A DNA stretch of 13,118 nt from Clostridiales bacterium UBA1777 (GTDB lineage: Bacteria; Bacillota; Clostridia; Oscillospirales; Oscillospiraceae), in contig DCGN01000062.1 in assembly GCA_002315275.1 (NCBI GenBank), positions 1-13,118 on the forward strand, in the 5' to 3' direction. Below, one piece after another: positions 1 through 6,668 of this stretch. The notes below the pieces were generated by a model that made no database searches, was not told the origin of the DNA, and was given only the letters and a program-made list of their open reading frames with translations. A program made the translations under genes and the position numbers. Position 1 is the stretch's first letter, and every line of letters begins with the position of its first letter.

Positions 1-262
1 TGTCGAGGACTTCCTTGACGACGGGCTGAATGCCGACGATCGTCATCGAACCGCCGCCCGCCGTCATCTTCTTCTGCGCCGTGAGGAGGCTGCGGAGCCC
101 CGCCGAGCTCATGTAGGGAACGCCCGCGAGATTGAGGACGAGCGTCTCGGCGCCCGTCAGGCCCTGAAGCGCCGCGTCGAGTTCCGGCGCCGTAGTCGTG
201 TCTACGCGACCGGAAACGGTCACGATCGTCTTTCCGTTATCTTGCTTATTCGTGATTTCCAT
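1..262 (-). CDS. STAS-domain anti-anti-sigma factor (C-terminus cut off by window edge)
   Basis: The first 87 residues of a small STAS protein of the SpoIIAA/RsbV type are visible. The product starts MEITNKQDNGKTIVTVSGRV, followed by a DTTTAPEL segment and the diagnostic MSSAGLR loop near residues 54-60. The first serines of that loop are where SpoIIAA/RsbV proteins are phosphorylated by their cognate kinase. In this family the unphosphorylated form binds the anti-sigma kinase and frees the sigma factor. The ATG is preceded by AAAGGAG with about 9 nt spacing. Such proteins usually have 100-110 residues, so probably only 15-25 are missing. The gene lies 81 bp downstream of, and in the same direction as, a receptor containing both an RsbU-like phosphatase and an RsbW-like ATPase, so it is the obvious substrate of that protein. 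The sigma factor or other final output is not visible. Family assignment is firm; the pairing is inferred from context. Confidence 0.93.
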   Translation of the reverse strand, partial: MEITNKQDNGKTIVTVSGRVDTTTAPELDAALQGLTGAETLVLNLAGVPYMSSAGLRSLLTAQKKMTAGGGSMTIVGIQPVVKEVLD

Positions 263-328
263 ATTCAGATTCTCCTTTGCTTAAAAATTCATTGTATAGG
301 ACTTGATGGACAAGAGGGACGAGGGTTT

Positions 329-349
329 CCTAACCACTAACCACTAACC
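329..349 (-). repeat. Three-copy GGTTAGT heptamer spanning the phosphatase stop codon
   Basis: On the coding (minus) strand the unit GGTTAGT occurs twice, followed by a third partial GGTTAG. The TAG stop of the receptor phosphatase lies inside the first unit. The run is followed by one more GG, giving four GG tracts separated by 5, 5 and 3 nt, which matches a minimal two-tetrad G-quadruplex pattern. Because the stop is in the first unit, copy-number change would alter the 3' UTR between phosphatase and STAS gene, not the protein. The repeat is seen directly; any folding or regulatory role is conjecture. Confidence 0.8.
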
Positions 350-3175
350 GCTGATCTTCAACCCCATCGTCAGGACGTTTCTCCCGTCCTTTCTCTCGTA
401 CTTCACGGGCGACATCGTCTTCTTGACGATGAGAATGCCCATGCCGCCGAGAGGACGGTCTTCGACCGACATCGTCGTGTCAGGATCGCGCACGGCGAGA
501 GGATCGAACGGCACGCCGTCGTCCACGAAGACGAGCTCGATATTTCTGTCCTTAACGGTGCAGCTTATCTTAGCGGTGGTTGCCTTGCTGTAGTAGATGA
601 TGTTGGAGTACATTTCGTCCACGGCGACGTTCATCTTGAACACCGTCTTCATCGGAACGCCCTCGCGCTCGTATATGCCCTCAAGGAATGCCTCCACCTG
701 AGTCTGCGTGCCGGCCTCGGGCTTGAGCTCGAGAACATCCTTCGGTGAGATCTTGAGGGAGAGCATCGTGATATCGTCAAACTGAGGAGCCTCGCCGACG
801 AATGCATCGACCTCGGCCTTAACGGTCTTGCACAGGGTCATCGAATCAAGGCCCTTGTGATTGTTGAGCGTTTCGAGGAGGCGGGGATCTCCGAACAGCT
901 CATTATGAGCATCGGTCGCCTCGGTGACACCGTCGGTATAGATGAATATCTCATCGCCAGGTGCAAGCGTGAACTCGCTCTTGCGGTAACGCACGCCGTC
1001 CATGCCTGCGAGGACGAAGCTGTGTCTGCCGGTGAGGAATTCGTAATCTCCGTTGCCGTGGCGAACGACGGGAGGATTGTGACCCGCATTGGAGTAGGTA
1101 ACGACACCGGTGTTGAGGTCAACAATACCCATCCAGCAGGTAACGAACATTTCCGCTTCGTTGTTGCGGCAGAGCTCCGCGTTTGCATCGGTGAGCACGA
1201 GTGCAACATCGGTCTCCTTTTCGGCGAGGGACTTGATGAGGGTCTTCGCCGTCATCATGAACATTGCGGCAGAAATTCCCTTGCCGGAAACGTCAGCCAC
1301 GAGGAAGGCGAGTCTGTCGCCGGGGAGCATATAGAAATCGTAGAAGTCGCCGCCGACTTCCTTTGCGGGAGTCATCTGTGCATAGATGTCAAAGTCATTC
1401 CTGCCGGGGAATGCCGGGAAGGTGGACGGGAGAACGGATGCCTGAATGACCTTTGCGAAGTGCAGCTCCTTGTCTATCCTTGCGGCCGCCTCGGCGATAT
1501 AGCGCTTCAGCGTGGAGACAGTAGAGTTGATATCGTCTGACAACGCCGCAAACTCTTCGTTCGAGCGGACATTGACCACCTCGTTGAGGTTGCCGCTGCT
1601 TATCTGCGCGAGCGACTGGTTGACCCTGTGAATATTCTCAACAACGAGACGCTTGATGAGCCAGTATATCATTGCAAACAGAACCGCAAACACGAGCGTT
1701 TCCATAAACGATGTAACGTAGACGGAGATATCGCGGCTGTTCATAAGCTCTGTATCCGGGATAACGGCAACTATGTAATATCCCTCTGTGGTGGTATACA
1801 TGAGGTGTACATCCTCGCCGTAGAGGTTTGCCTCGATGAGTGTACCCTCCTCGCCGCTCTCGTCTATGATGAAGCCCTCTTCCTTGAGGTTGATGTCCTC
1901 GCGGCCGTTCGTCTCGCTGACGACATTGTACTTGGAGTCAACTATCATCATGTAGCCGGAAGCACCGATATGTCTGTACTTCGTGAGGCCGGTTATCTGA
2001 TCGTCAATCTCCTTCTGGAAACGTGCCGCGCTGAAGCCGACCTGCACGAAGCCGCCGTTTTTAAGGGCCGCACCTGCATACTTCATGCTGACGCGCTCGT
2101 TTCTTGTCATCGGCTGGAAGGCCTGAACGAAGGTATCGGGATCGCCGTCAAGCAGATCAAGGAAGGCTGCGGACTGCTTGCCGGAGGCCATATCGAAGCC
2201 GACGAAGCCCGTGCCCGTGGACTGGACAATGATGCCGTTTTCATCGATAATGCTGACCTCGGAGAGATTGCCCTCGACCTGCATGTTGTTGAGATCCCAT
2301 TTTTCAACGACTTCTCCGTCTGCCTGCATCTTTTCAATCTGATTGCGGATACTTACAGCAAGCTCAAGCAGGTGAGTATCGGAGGTGTCGGTTATCTCGG
2401 TCTTTACATCGGTGACATAAAGATTGAGCTTCTCTTCGGCGCTGCCGATTGCAAGGTTGTTCTGCATCTGGCTGCTGAAGACGTTCGTGATGATAAGTGC
2501 AATCAGCACAACGATGAGCAGCCATCTCTGGATCGTCTGCGAGATGCCCTTGCTGCGGTCGATCTTAGGCTTGCCGCTGCGGCTGATAACGGATATCGCA
2601 ACAGACGCTATCATGACTGCAAGGCTGTTGCAGATCAGCATCGGAGCGGAGCATATCTTAAGCACATTGAACGCCTTGCTGACATCGGACATATTCGTCA
2701 CGAAAACGAGCAGCAGATGCAGCATCTCGATAACAAGGCCGATAACGAGGGAATAACCCCAGCCGGGCTTCTTGTCGTCAAAGAGCCACTTTCTCAGCGC
2801 AGCGCTAATAAAACCGGCGAACATGGTACCGAGAGTGCAGGCAAGACGCGTATATGCGCCGGCACCCCAAAGCACGGCAAACCATCTTTCAACGCCGCCG
2901 ACAACACCCGCTATAATACCTGCGGGCGCACCGAAGAACAGACCTGCGCATACGACGGCAGCATCGCGGACATTTACGACCGCGCCCTCCATCTTAATGC
3001 CGAATTCTGTTCCCATAACGGCCAAAACGGCAAAGACAAGGCCGAAGATGACCTGCTTTGTCATATAGCCGAGCTTATTGAATTTCGGTTTTTTCTCAAT
3101 CAGATACAGAATGCAGGCGGCAACCGGCGGGAGCAACGTTGCCGTGGCAAGCTGAACGAAGTTTAAAACTGTCAT
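344..3175 (-). CDS. Membrane receptor with PP2C (SpoIIE/RsbU-type) phosphatase and RsbW-like ATPase domains
   Basis: This 943-residue receptor carries both opposing activities of a partner-switching circuit. Residues about 1-200 form a hydrophobic LytS/YhcK-type 5TM region, with a conserved-looking stretch between R70 and R97 rich in G/A and ending in ERW. A further TM segment at 218-234 and one near 487-510 bracket a roughly 250-residue extracellular sensor, probably Cache-like. A HAMP-like linker (about 511-565) leads into a PP2C phosphatase. Its metal-site motifs are all present: GGDFYDF (D610), ADVSGKG (D628), YTDGVTEA (D748) and FDDIT (D800/D801). The C-terminus is a GHKL ATPase with N-box DEMYSN (E854, N858), G1 DDG (885-887) and G2 GGMG (910-913), as in RsbW/SpoIIAB. 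The ATG has a GAGGAG site 9 nt upstream. By family logic it would dephosphorylate, and possibly rephosphorylate, the STAS protein encoded just downstream. The ligand is unknown. Confidence 0.94.
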   Translation of the reverse strand: MTVLNFVQLATATLLPPVAACILYLIEKKPKFNKLGYMTKQVIFGLVFAVLAVMGTEFGIKMEGAVVNVRDAAVVCAGLFFGAPAGIIAGVVGGVERWFAVLWGAGAYTRLACTLGTMFAGFISAALRKWLFDDKKPGWGYSLVIGLVIEMLHLLLVFVTNMSDVSKAFNVLKICSAPMLICNSLAVMIASVAISVISRSGKPKIDRSKGISQTIQRWLLIVVLIALIITNVFSSQMQNNLAIGSAEEKLNLYVTDVKTEITDTSDTHLLELAVSIRNQIEKMQADGEVVEKWDLNNMQVEGNLSEVSIIDENGIIVQSTGTGFVGFDMASGKQSAAFLDLLDGDPDTFVQAFQPMTRNERVSMKYAGAALKNGGFVQVGFSAARFQKEIDDQITGLTKYRHIGASGYMMIVDSKYNVVSETNGREDINLKEEGFIIDESGEEGTLIEANLYGEDVHLMYTTTEGYYIVAVIPDTELMNSRDISVYVTSFMETLVFAVLFAMIYWLIKRLVVENIHRVNQSLAQISSGNLNEVVNVRSNEEFAALSDDINSTVSTLKRYIAEAAARIDKELHFAKVIQASVLPSTFPAFPGRNDFDIYAQMTPAKEVGGDFYDFYMLPGDRLAFLVADVSGKGISAAMFMMTAKTLIKSLAEKETDVALVLTDANAELCRNNEAEMFVTCWMGIVDLNTGVVTYSNAGHNPPVVRHGNGDYEFLTGRHSFVLAGMDGVRYRKSEFTLAPGDEIFIYTDGVTEATDAHNELFGDPRLLETLNNHKGLDSMTLCKTVKAEVDAFVGEAPQFDDITMLSLKISPKDVLELKPEAGTQTQVEAFLEGIYEREGVPMKTVFKMNVAVDEMYSNIIYYSKATTAKISCTVKDRNIELVFVDDGVPFDPLAVRDPDTTMSVEDRPLGGMGILIVKKTMSPVKYERKDGRNVLTMGLKISG

Positions 3176-3228
3176 TCTATCAGTCTCCTCGTATCAATGT
3201 AATACTGTTCTTTAGTATACACCTGCAT

Positions 3229-3256
3229 AGCATATTTTGGCTATAGTGAATTTCAA
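3229..3256 (-). promoter_or_regulatory. Possible sigma-A-like promoter of the receptor phosphatase
   Basis: On the minus strand TTGAAA (3251-3256) and TATGCT (3229-3234) are separated by 16 bp. They lie between the upstream terminator and the phosphatase start. A competing -10-like TATACT lies about 15 bp closer to the gene but lacks a matching -35. An element is expected here because the preceding operon terminates at 3265-3300, but these hexamers are imperfect. Confidence 0.35.
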
Positions 3257-3264
3257 ATTTGCGC

Positions 3265-3300
3265 AAAAAAATACCGTCCTCGGAAAACGGGGACAGTATT
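3265..3300 (-). terminator. Intrinsic terminator of the ECF sigma/anti-sigma operon
   Basis: Read on the minus strand, an AATAC/GTATT stem continues through one mismatch into a GTCC/GGAC segment and further pairs. It is closed by a short A-rich/T-rich loop of about five bases (12 pairs with one A-C mismatch). The stem is followed at once by seven T residues (3265-3271). It lies 13 bp beyond the anti-sigma stop codon and separates that operon from the receptor phosphatase, supporting independent transcription of the two regulatory modules. Confidence 0.85.
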
Positions 3301-3313
3301 TCGCGATATTATA

Positions 3314-4312
3314 TCAGCAGATCGCCGCAAAGTTGATCTGCTCGGCCAGAGTCTCAAGAAGCTCTCTCGTGAAAACGGTCTGTTCCCCGTCATCACCGGC
3401 CATAATCTCAATGACATTCACAAGAACAAACGCGTTATCGCTGTCAGCATAGATCACCGCGTGCGTCTCGCCCATCGCCACGCCGAGCGTTACGCCGTCC
3501 GCTGTCGTATATGTCCACTCCTCGCCGTTGATATTTGCGACGTTGAGGAACACATCATCCATCACGCCCTTCATGCAGCGGCGAAGCTGAACATTGACCA
3601 GCTCCTCTGTCGGCACGGCAATATACGCGTCAAGCTGGAAGCTCCCTTCGGAATACCAATAGCCGCTGAATGAAACAGCACTGTTGTTCGGAAAAAGCAA
3701 GTCTGTTCCGATGCACGCGTTAAACTCCGCGACCTTGGCCGCGTCGGACTGATATACTACGTCCATTGCGCCGTGAAGCGAAAGACCGTATTTTTCGCAT
3801 ATCCCGTCAAGCTTTTCGGCCATTTCATCGGAGTATACCTGATATCTGAGGTACTGCTCCTCAGCACGGTAATAGTTGTCTATCTCGCTCTCGCTCAGCC
3901 ACCGCTGAACGTACGCGTTCCACTCAGAGGCTGCGGCGTATTCATCCGAGCCCGCCATTCCCTGCAGGGATATCATGTCGACGGTCTCCTCGCAGGAAAG
4001 CGTCTCCTCCTGTCCCTGCGCGGGAGCGTCATCGTAAGTCTCCCCGGCAAGGCGCAGCCCCTTGAGCCCGAGCCAGTCGGAAGCATAGGCGGCCGTGCCT
4101 ATCGCAACGACGAGCACCGCCGCCGCTGCCGCGGAAATAAAGCGGCTGACGCGCTTTCCTTTTACCTGCCTTACACCCGTATTGAGTTTTTGCTTAACGT
4201 ATGCGATCTCGAACTCCCCGTTAAGCGCATCCGCTATTCTCTCCCTTGCCTCATCCGACAGGGACAGCTTATCATACGCATTTTTGATCTTGCTTTCTAA
4301 ATTCTCACCCAT
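3314..4312 (-). CDS. Single-pass membrane anti-sigma factor (cognate of the adjacent ECF sigma)
   Basis: This 332-residue protein has a cytoplasmic N-terminus of about 55 residues (helical, charged, beginning MGENLESKIKNAYDKLSLSD). One TM segment at 56-77 (Ala/Val-rich, ending AAYA) follows, then an extracytoplasmic domain of about 250 residues. That topology and its position immediately after an ECF sigma gene identify it as the likely membrane anti-sigma factor. No zinc-binding HxxxCxxC motif is present, so it is not a ZAS-type anti-sigma. The C-terminal block (dGVTLGVAMGETHAVIYAD through LAEQINF) vaguely resembles DUF4367-like sensor domains, but I cannot confirm this. The ATG at 4312 is chosen over an in-frame GTG at 4321. 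AGGCGGTGA lies 6-7 nt before the ATG and contains that GTG. The start overlaps the sigma stop as ATGGGTGA (8 bp), indicating translational coupling. The signal sensed is unknown. Confidence 0.82.
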   Translation of the reverse strand: MGENLESKIKNAYDKLSLSDEARERIADALNGEFEIAYVKQKLNTGVRQVKGKRVSRFISAAAAAVLVVAIGTAAYASDWLGLKGLRLAGETYDDAPAQGQEETLSCEETVDMISLQGMAGSDEYAAASEWNAYVQRWLSESEIDNYYRAEEQYLRYQVYSDEMAEKLDGICEKYGLSLHGAMDVVYQSDAAKVAEFNACIGTDLLFPNNSAVSFSGYWYSEGSFQLDAYIAVPTEELVNVQLRRCMKGVMDDVFLNVANINGEEWTYTTADGVTLGVAMGETHAVIYADSDNAFVLVNVIEIMAGDDGEQTVFTRELLETLAEQINFAAIC

Positions 4313-4805
4313 AATAGTCACCGCCTAATAATGTCTTTAACAGCTTTCTCGCTCTGCTGAGATGATTTCGTACTGTTGACGGAGGTGTACCGAGAATACG
4401 GGCTATGTCATCCGTACCGTAGCCCATGTAATAGTACATGAAAACGACCATTTTATACTTCGCCGGAAGCCTGAGTATCGCCGCTCTGACCTCGTCGTGC
4501 GGATCGTGCTCCCCGGCCGCAAGCTCCGCGTGCTCGGAAATGTCCTCGTTTCCGCGTGAGTGTGTCTTCAGCATATCCTTGCAGGTATTCGAGGCCGTGA
4601 CAATGAGCCATGCCTTTTCATGCTCTTTCGAGGCGAAGACGATACCGCTCCGCATCAGCTTCACAAACGTGTCCTGCACGGCATCCTCCGCGTCCTCTCT
4701 GTTTTTCATGAAAGAGTAGCACAGCCTGTATATATTGTCGCCGTTTCTCTTGAAAACGGCCTCGATTTCGGTTTCTTTGTCCGCGCGCAACAAAGCTTCC
4801 TCCAT
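4305..4805 (-). CDS. ECF-family RNA polymerase sigma factor
   Basis: A 166-residue sigma-70 family protein of the extracytoplasmic-function group, with only regions 2 and 4. Region 2 contains the classic NREDAEDAVQDTFVKLM helix, which contacts core RNA polymerase and the -10 element. Region 4 contains LPAKYKMVVFMYYYMGYGT followed by the helix-turn-helix IARILGTPPSTVRNHLSRAR, which reads the -35 element. Length is normal for the family. Two starts are possible. ATG 4805 (MEEALLRAD) sits 11 nt after AAAGGA. GTG 4811 would add two residues but lies only 5 nt from that site. I prefer the ATG with modest confidence. The downstream anti-sigma gene overlaps it by 8 bp, the usual ECF pair arrangement. 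A TGAGAC-N17-CGTATA element just upstream suggests autoregulation. The regulon is not determinable from the window. Confidence 0.94.
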   Translation of the reverse strand: MEEALLRADKETEIEAVFKRNGDNIYRLCYSFMKNREDAEDAVQDTFVKLMRSGIVFASKEHEKAWLIVTASNTCKDMLKTHSRGNEDISEHAELAAGEHDPHDEVRAAILRLPAKYKMVVFMYYYMGYGTDDIARILGTPPSTVRNHLSRARKLLKTLLGGDYYG

Positions 4806-4829
4806 GCACACCGCCGTCCTTTCACTCTA

Positions 4830-4858
4830 TATACGAAAGTGTACGGCGTTTTGTCTCA
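4830..4858 (-). promoter_or_regulatory. Putative autoregulated ECF-type promoter
   Basis: The minus strand carries TGAGAC (4853-4858), 17 bp, then CGTATA (4830-4835). This resembles the TGAAAC-N16/17-CGTA promoters recognised by Bacillus SigW-like ECF sigmas. It sits just before the ribosome binding site of the ECF sigma gene. The implied transcript start, around 4823, would leave an unusually short leader of about 18 nt, which is the main weakness. No better sigma-A-like pair is evident there. Confidence 0.45.
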
Positions 4859-4873
4859 CCAGTGTGCGAAAGA

Positions 4874-4902
4874 TTGCATTTTACTTCAGGATATGCTAAA
4901 AT
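4874..4902 (+). promoter_or_regulatory. Sigma-A-type extended -10 promoter of dxr
   Basis: TTGCAT (4874-4879) and TAAAAT (4897-4902) are separated by exactly 17 bp. TGC directly before the -10 gives an extended -10 element. Transcription would start near 4909, leaving a leader of about 33 nt that holds the AAAGAAGGG ribosome binding site. The -35 lies only 15 bp from the -35 of the divergent ECF-type promoter. Confidence 0.72.
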
Positions 4903-4941
4903 CTCTGCACAATTACTTTATATACCAAAGAAGGGTATCAA

Positions 4942-6090
4942 ATGTCAAGAACTCTAACGATTTTGGGCAGTACCGGCACAATAGGCCGCAAAACTGCCGC
5001 CATAGCCAAGTTTCTCGGGTATGAGGTTGCCGCTATAACAGCCGGCACGAGCGTTGAAAAAACCGCCGCGCAGGCTCGTGAGCTCGGTGTAAAATACGCT
5101 GTTCTGCATGACGAGGCCGCCGCCCGCGCCTTAAAAACCGAGCTCGCAGATACCGACATAAAGGTTCTCTCCGGCGAGGAGGGCATGATAGAGGCGGCCA
5201 CGCTTCCCGAGGTTGACTGCGTTTGCAACAGCGTTTCCGGCGCTATCGGCCTTCGCCCCACACTTGCCGCTATTGATGAAAAAAAACGCATCGCTCTCGC
5301 CAACAAGGAGACGCTCGTCTGCGCGGGCGACATCGTTATGAAGCGCGTAAAGGAGTCCGGCGCGGAGCTGATCCCCGTTGACTCCGAGCATTCCGCGATA
5401 TTCCAATGTCTCGACGGCAGAAACCCCGGAGAGCTTGAGAAGATCCTTCTCACGGCATCCGGCGGTCCGTTCCGCGGCAGAGCATGGGGCGAGCTTGAAA
5501 GCATCCGCCCCGAGGATGCGATAAAGCATCCTAACTGGGCAATGGGCGCCAAGATATCCGTCGACTCCGCCACGATGATGAACAAGGGCCTTGAGGTCAT
5601 CGAAGCGATGCACCTCTTTGGCGTGACTCCCGATATGATCCAGATCGTTGTCCATCCGCAGAGCATGATCCACTCTATGATCCAGCTCGTGGACGGAACC
5701 GTGCTTGCCCAGCTCGCCGTTGCCGATATGGGGCTTCCCATTCAGCTCGCGCTTACATATCCCGAGAGATGCCCGTCCTTCTTCGGCAAGCTTGACTTTG
5801 CAAGCATGGCTGACTTCACCTTCGAGGTACCCGATTATGAAAAATTCCCCTGCCTCGCTCTCGCGCATGACTGTGCCGTCAGGGGCGGCACGGCGCCGTG
5901 CGTTATGTCCGCGGCTGACGAGGAGGCCGTGCATCTGTTCCTGAAGGGCAGGATAAAATATACCGACATTTACGATGCTTCTCTCGGCGCTGTCGAAGCC
6001 GTACCGTGGTCTCCCGCGGATGACCTTGACACGGTTCTCGCCGCCGACAGAGCCGCAAGAGAGCACGTGCTCTCAAATTGGGGCAAATAA
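4942..6090 (+). CDS. dxr: 1-deoxy-D-xylulose 5-phosphate reductoisomerase
   Basis: This 382-residue cytoplasmic enzyme (DXR, IspC) converts 1-deoxy-D-xylulose 5-phosphate to 2-C-methyl-D-erythritol 4-phosphate with NADPH, the committed step of the MEP isoprenoid pathway. The N-terminal nucleotide fold carries GSTGTIG at 9-15. The metal/substrate centre has VDSEH (D147, E149) and the HPNWAMGAKISVDSATMMNKGLE block, with N214, K215 and E218 in the positions of E. coli N227, K228 and E231. The C-terminal GTAPCVMSAADEEAV segment matches the family's helical domain, although NAANE is the more usual form there. Length is close to typical (about 380-400). The ATG follows AAAGAAGGG by 6 nt. Clostridial dxr genes often sit with uppS, cdsA, rseP or ispG. 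Here the gene stands alone with its own promoter and terminator. Confidence 0.97.
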   Translation: MSRTLTILGSTGTIGRKTAAIAKFLGYEVAAITAGTSVEKTAAQARELGVKYAVLHDEAAARALKTELADTDIKVLSGEEGMIEAATLPEVDCVCNSVSGAIGLRPTLAAIDEKKRIALANKETLVCAGDIVMKRVKESGAELIPVDSEHSAIFQCLDGRNPGELEKILLTASGGPFRGRAWGELESIRPEDAIKHPNWAMGAKISVDSATMMNKGLEVIEAMHLFGVTPDMIQIVVHPQSMIHSMIQLVDGTVLAQLAVADMGLPIQLALTYPERCPSFFGKLDFASMADFTFEVPDYEKFPCLALAHDCAVRGGTAPCVMSAADEEAVHLFLKGRIKYTDIYDASLGAVEAVPWSPADDLDTVLAADRAAREHVLSNWGK

Positions 6091-6096
6091 AGCTGC

Positions 6097-6135
6097 ACCC
6101 GGGGTTCACCTTCTCAATGACCCCGGGTTTATTAT
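6097..6135 (+). terminator. Intrinsic terminator after dxr
   Basis: A perfect 9-bp GC-rich stem, ACCCGGGGT (6097-6105) with ACCCCGGGT (6120-6128), encloses a 14-nt loop. It is followed by a T-rich run starting at 6128. It begins 6 bp past the dxr stop. The convergent ATC-hydrolase-like gene ends at 6136. On that strand the stem is followed only by an interrupted T run, so bidirectional use is possible but weaker. Confidence 0.85.
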
Positions 6136-6636
6136 TTACTCTTTTTCTCTTCTTATATATCTTATCTGGCACGTTCCGTCGCCGCGGGCGATCGTCTTCG
6201 GCAGGTCGAGCTCAACGCCGTAGCTCTTGCCGATGCCTCTGTCGCCGCACATGGCCCAGTCGCACAGATGGCAAAGCTCCTCATCCGAGCAGCCCTGCTT
6301 CTGCCACGCCTTGACGAGCGGGCAATAGTGGAAGTCTATATCGAGGTGGTCATCGTCACAGCGCTTGATGTCCATCTCGAATACCCATTGCGCGAACTTC
6401 GAAAACAGCGTTTTCTTAAGCCCCTTAAGGCTCGTCGTTCCGCCTTTTTTGACAAGATTTCCGCCCTGATAAAGGCCGCAGCGCATTATTGCATCGGGCG
6501 CAAAGGTCGAAGGATCGATTCCCTTCTTCTTTGCCTCGTCACACAGCAGATACATCCAAAGCGCTCTGTGCTCAAGCTGCTCTCTGATAGCCGCTATCAG
6601 AGGGTTTTTTATTTTTGGTTCGTTTGAAACGCTCAT
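6136..6636 (-). CDS. L-2-amino-thiazoline-4-carboxylic acid hydrolase-like protein
   Basis: A 166-residue soluble protein with the hallmarks of the ATC-hydrolase-like family. These are an N-terminal helix with REQLEHRALWMYLL, a central HYCPLVKAW segment (C105), a cysteine-rich LCHLCDWAMCGDRG stretch, and a C-terminal DLPKTIARGDGTCQIRY block (C156). The founding Pseudomonas enzyme opens the thiazoline ring of ATC on the route to L-cysteine. Most clostridial relatives are uncharacterised, and no cysteine-pathway partner (such as an N-carbamoyl-L-cysteine amidohydrolase) is visible here, so the substrate is open. The ATG has a very strong AGGAGGGG site and a near-consensus promoter upstream, suggesting a monocistronic, well-expressed gene. 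Codons 12-19 form a perfect inverted repeat that reads as a terminator on the opposite strand. Family call is good; enzymatic function is inferred. Confidence 0.82.
   Translation of the reverse strand: MSVSNEPKIKNPLIAAIREQLEHRALWMYLLCDEAKKKGIDPSTFAPDAIMRCGLYQGGNLVKKGGTTSLKGLKKTLFSKFAQWVFEMDIKRCDDDHLDIDFHYCPLVKAWQKQGCSDEELCHLCDWAMCGDRGIGKSYGVELDLPKTIARGDGTCQIRYIRREKE
6582..6618 (+). terminator. Terminator-like hairpin antisense within the ATC-hydrolase-like gene
   Basis: CTCTGATAG (6582-6590), a CCG loop, then CTATCAGAG (6594-6602) form a perfect 9-bp stem. On the plus strand it is followed by GG, six T, A and five T. This is the shape of an intrinsic terminator, but it lies inside the first 20 codons of the minus-strand gene. 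It could stop plus-strand read-through from dxr before the ABC operon. In the sense mRNA it places a stable hairpin about 35 nt after the start codon. It may instead be a chance product of codons PLIAAIRE. Confidence 0.55.
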
Positions 6637-6668
6637 ATTCTCCCCTCCTGCGTTTTTCCTTTGTTCTC

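Noticed and set aside
263..343. Separate promoter for the STAS gene in the phosphatase-STAS gap
   Set aside because: A -10-like TACAAT is present on the minus strand, but there is no -35 at a suitable distance and no hairpin. Co-transcription with the phosphatase is simpler.
1628..3166. 512-codon open frame on the plus strand opposite the receptor phosphatase
   Set aside because: It is entirely antisense to a gene with intact family motifs, has no ribosome binding site, and its translation (rich in His/Cys/Arg, no recognisable domain) looks like a codon-bias shadow.
4313..4321. GTG start for the anti-sigma factor
   Set aside because: This GTG is part of the AGGCGGTGA ribosome binding site that serves ATG 4312.
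4560..5024. 154-codon plus-strand frame running across the ECF promoter region into dxr
   Set aside because: It overlaps the sigma gene antisense and the dxr start out of frame, and has no start signal or recognisable product.
5131..6066. 311-codon minus-strand frame opposite dxr
   Set aside because: It is fully contained in dxr, has no start signal, and its product has no recognisable motif.
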